DNA of 64,000 nucleotides, taken from Trogon surrucura (lineage: Eukaryota > Chordata > Aves > Trogoniformes > Trogonidae). Below, one piece after another: positions 47,901-64,000 of the stretch. A model generated the notes under the pieces. It was not told where the DNA came from. It did not search any database and was given only the letters and a program-made list of their open reading frames with translations. Location: the NCBI GenBank assembly GCA_020746105.1, contig CM036626.1, forward strand, positions 12,914,001 to 12,978,000. The letters are read 5' to 3'. Numbering within the stretch: position 1 is the stretch's first letter; the number at the start of each line of letters is the position of its first letter. Position numbers and translations under genes: made by a program.

Positions 47901-48962
47901 CCGTTCCCTCCTAGAACTGGGGCAAGCCTTACTCCGTGCCTCCGTTTCCCAGTGGGGAAGGGCGCTGTGGGAATCTCTGGCAGTGGGTGAGAAGCAGCCA
48001 AGACCCCCCCAGGAAAGCCTCTGAGCTTTGTCTTGCCACAGCCCCGGCTGAGCAGCCCAGGCTTGGTGCAAGCTGTTATCTGCTTGTCTGGGGCTGCAGC
48101 CAGACCAAGATGTTTTCCTGTCTGATATTGTAGCTTCTGCAGCAGCAGCACTGGTGCACCCCCTGTTTTGAGGTGTGTGGGGGTTCCAGGCATCTCAAAA
48201 AAAGGACATGCATGGCAGTGCCAGCACCGCTAATCTTCCCCATCCCAGCTTAGGACCAAGGCTCCATCCCTTCAGCGGCAGCTGCTGGAGAGGTGGAGAT
48301 GCACCCCAAGACACAGCAGGCTACCAGTAAACCCCACAGAGGCTGGTGGGCACAGGGCCAAGCCCTTGGTGCTAATGTCACATCAAGCGAGAGGAGAGGT
48401 GAGAGGAATCGTCCCTCTGAGATGGCATATGACAAACACTGGAGAAACTCGTGTGCTTTCTCACAGCGAGGTGCTCATGCTAACCACATCCTCTGTCTAC
48501 CCCCACTGCTCCGACAACAGTGGCCAAAAGACAGGGGCTGCATGGAGGCCTTCCCTGCCCAGGCTCACATGCCTTTGCTGCACAGAGCTTGGCCCTTCTG
48601 GTAATCACAACCTTATCAGCTCTTTTTTTGGGTTCTCTGGGATTTCTGTTGTTGCAGACGGAAAAAATGGACACACACCCACTCCTCCTATGTGCAAGGG
48701 AGGGGAAGAAGCAGTTTAGCATCTGCATCTAGGAGGAAAAAAGCAGAAGGCAAGCAGCAACGGGGTGGACAGAGAGGTTTACTGGAGAAGGCTGTGAGGT
48801 GGGGTGGTGGGAGAGGAGAGGTTGTGCCCGATCTCTGTTGCCCACAGCTAGGAGCAGGCAAAACGGGCCTTTGATGGCTTCCCCTCTTGGGTTGCTGGGC
48901 TGCACACAGGGTGGAACCTCTGCCTCACTGAGTCGTGGGTCAGATGCCAACCACCACTTCTC
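47901..48962. other. Gap between RASSF1 and ZMYND10
   Basis: About 1.1 kb that must hold the ZMYND10 3' untranslated region and the RASSF1A upstream flank. I find no canonical AATAAA or ATTAAA on the minus strand here, so the ZMYND10 transcript end is not located. Confidence 0.4.
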
Positions 48963-59907
<10,945 letters not shown>

Positions 59908-59921
59908 GTCGCTATGGCAAC
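59908..59921. promoter_or_regulatory. RFX X-box at the ZMYND10 start
   Basis: On the minus strand GTTGCCATAGCGAC, two half-sites separated by AT, ends directly before the ATG. It fits the X-box consensus GTNRCC-N(0-3)-RGYAAC with one mismatch. RFX factors with FOXJ1 drive motile-cilia genes, the class to which ZMYND10 belongs, so this is a likely functional site in the leader or core promoter. Confidence 0.65.
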
Positions 59922-60147
59922 GGGGGGGGCAGGCGCCCCAGCCGCCGTCAACCGTTCCCTGGCGGTGCCTCTGCCGCCCCCTGGCGGTGCGGGGGACTTT
60001 CTCCGGCCGGCCTGTGGCTCAGGGGAGCTTCTGCCGCCCCCTGGCGGCGCGGAGGAGCGACCGCGGCCGGCGGGGCGAAGACACACGTCAGGGGGACGCG
60101 GGGAGATGCGGGGGGGGGCGGACGGGCTCCGGCTGTCCCCGCCGCCG

Positions 60148-63227
<3,080 letters not shown>

Positions 63228-63538
63228 GGCGGTCCCAACCGGGCCCGGGCGCGCCCCCGCTGCCGCACGGACGGCGGCGCGCACCGCGCATGCGCCGCAT
63301 CCCCCCCCCCCCGCCGGCCACCGTACTGCCGGCACCCGGTCCCTCGCCGCGCCGGCGGAGGCGGGCTCCTCGTCCTGAGCGACAGCGCTCCCGCCCACTC
63401 AGCGGCGGAGCTGCGCGGGGGAGGCGGGGCTTAGTGCTGACAGACAGGGCACCTCGGCCAATCGCGGAGCTGCAGCCCGGCCCGCCCGTCTCGGCGGAGG
63501 TGGCGGCGTCCCCCGCCTCTCCGCCCGCCGCGGCCGCC
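63228..63538. promoter_or_regulatory. Bidirectional CpG promoter of NPRL2 and CYB561D2
   Basis: Only 311 bases separate the two divergent start codons. The gap is CpG-rich, lacks a TATA box and contains a CCAAT box (GGCCAATCG, about 63,457-63,465), the usual make-up of a shared housekeeping promoter. Confidence 0.75.
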
Positions 63539-64000
63539 ATGGCCCTGACGGCCGAGACCGAGTCCCGGCTGTACCGCTCGCTCCGCGCCGCCGCCGGCGC
63601 CGCCGCCCACCTCGTGGCGCTGGGCTTCCCCACCGCCGTGGCCGTGCTGGCGCGGCCCGGATCCAGTGAGTGCCGGGACGGGGGCGGGGACGGGGGTTCC
63701 GGGCCGGGGCTCTGCGCACCTGACGCCTGCCCTTCCCTTGCAGGCCTCTTCTCCTGGCACCCGCTGCTCATGGCCCTCGCGGTAAGTCCCGCCGGCCCGG
63801 CTACCGGCCGCCCCCTCCTCCTCGGGATAAGGCCCCTCCGCCGAGCCCCGGGGGCCGCGGCGGAGGGGTGGGGGCGGCGGGCGCCGACCGCCGGTGCCGT
63901 CTGTCCCCCAGTTCTCGTTCCTGATGACGGAGGCGCTGCTGATCTTCTCCCCGGAGACCTCGCTGCTCCGCTCCTTCTCCCGCAAAGTCAAGGTGCGGGT
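63539..64000 (+). CDS. CYB561D2: CYB561D2, cytochrome b561 domain protein (5' part)
   Basis: Plus-strand exons 63539-63665, 63744-63781 and from 63912 to the window end; phases 1 and 0 close correctly. The protein starts [18 protein letters not shown] and continues [40 protein letters not shown] and [14 protein letters not shown]. The first hydrophobic segment and the SWHP motif, whose histidine is a haem ligand in b561 proteins, identify the family; the sequence follows human CYB561D2 closely. The product is a six-helix ER/vesicle-membrane ferrireductase that passes electrons from ascorbate. The remaining four helices lie beyond the window. The third exon may continue past the GTGCGG at its end, since in-frame KVKVR suits the family. 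Confidence 0.95.
   Translation, partial: MALTAETESRLYRSLRAAAGAAAHLVALGFPTAVAVLARPGSSECRDGGGDGGSGPGLCAPDACPSLAGLFSWHPLLMALAVSPAGPATGRPLLLGIRPLRRAPGAAAEGWGRRAPTAGAVCPPVLVPDDGGAADLLPGDLAAPLLLPQSQGAG

Overview
The window is vertebrate nuclear DNA, almost certainly from a bird. It holds three CR1 LINE fragments with the avian 3' end (ATTCTATGA-type tail), a stretch that looks like an avian endogenous-retrovirus LTR, compact introns, and the tumour-suppressor gene block known from human 3p21.3 in conserved order and orientation. I rebuilt all coding exons by splicing: every junction used is GT-AG and the reading phase closes across every gene except for one extra base in NPRL2.

Layout. (1) 1-600: first coding exon of PFKFB4 on the minus strand inside a CpG island; the rest of the gene lies left of the window. 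(2) 0.6-29 kb: AT-richer, gene-poor DNA with one CR1 element, an orphan CpG island at 15.6-16.1 kb, a truncated ARFGAP3 retrocopy (20.3-20.65 kb) next to an LTR-like element (19.5-20.1 kb), and a two-exon heat-shock-factor gene of the HSFY/HSFX type on the plus strand (26.1-27.7 kb). (3) 29-64 kb: GC-rich and gene-dense. Minus strand: HYAL1, HYAL2, TUSC2, RASSF1, ZMYND10 and NPRL2, then CYB561D2 on the plus strand, divergent from NPRL2 and cut by the window end. HYAL3, NAA80 and IFRD2, expected next to HYAL1 in mammals, are absent; PFKFB4 and the HSF gene take their place, so a rearrangement breakpoint lies between about 0.5 and 29 kb.

The genes are independent loci rather than an operon. HYAL1 (lysosomal) and HYAL2 (GPI-anchored) degrade hyaluronan; RASSF1 links Ras-type GTPases to the MST/Hippo kinases through its SARAH domain; TUSC2 is a myristoylated mitochondrial protein; ZMYND10 assembles ciliary dynein arms; NPRL2 is a GATOR1 subunit that restrains mTORC1; CYB561D2 is a transmembrane b561 reductase; PFKFB4 sets fructose-2,6-bisphosphate. 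Each GC-rich gene has its own CpG island.

Main items for a second look: a one-base expansion in a C8 run that shifts the NPRL2 frame, a RASSF1C first exon without an in-frame ATG, an RFX X-box touching the ZMYND10 start codon, a CLEAR-type box upstream of HYAL1, GC-rich minisatellites packed into RASSF1 introns and the HYAL2 upstream region, the HSF gene, the ARFGAP3 retrocopy, and the orphan CpG island.
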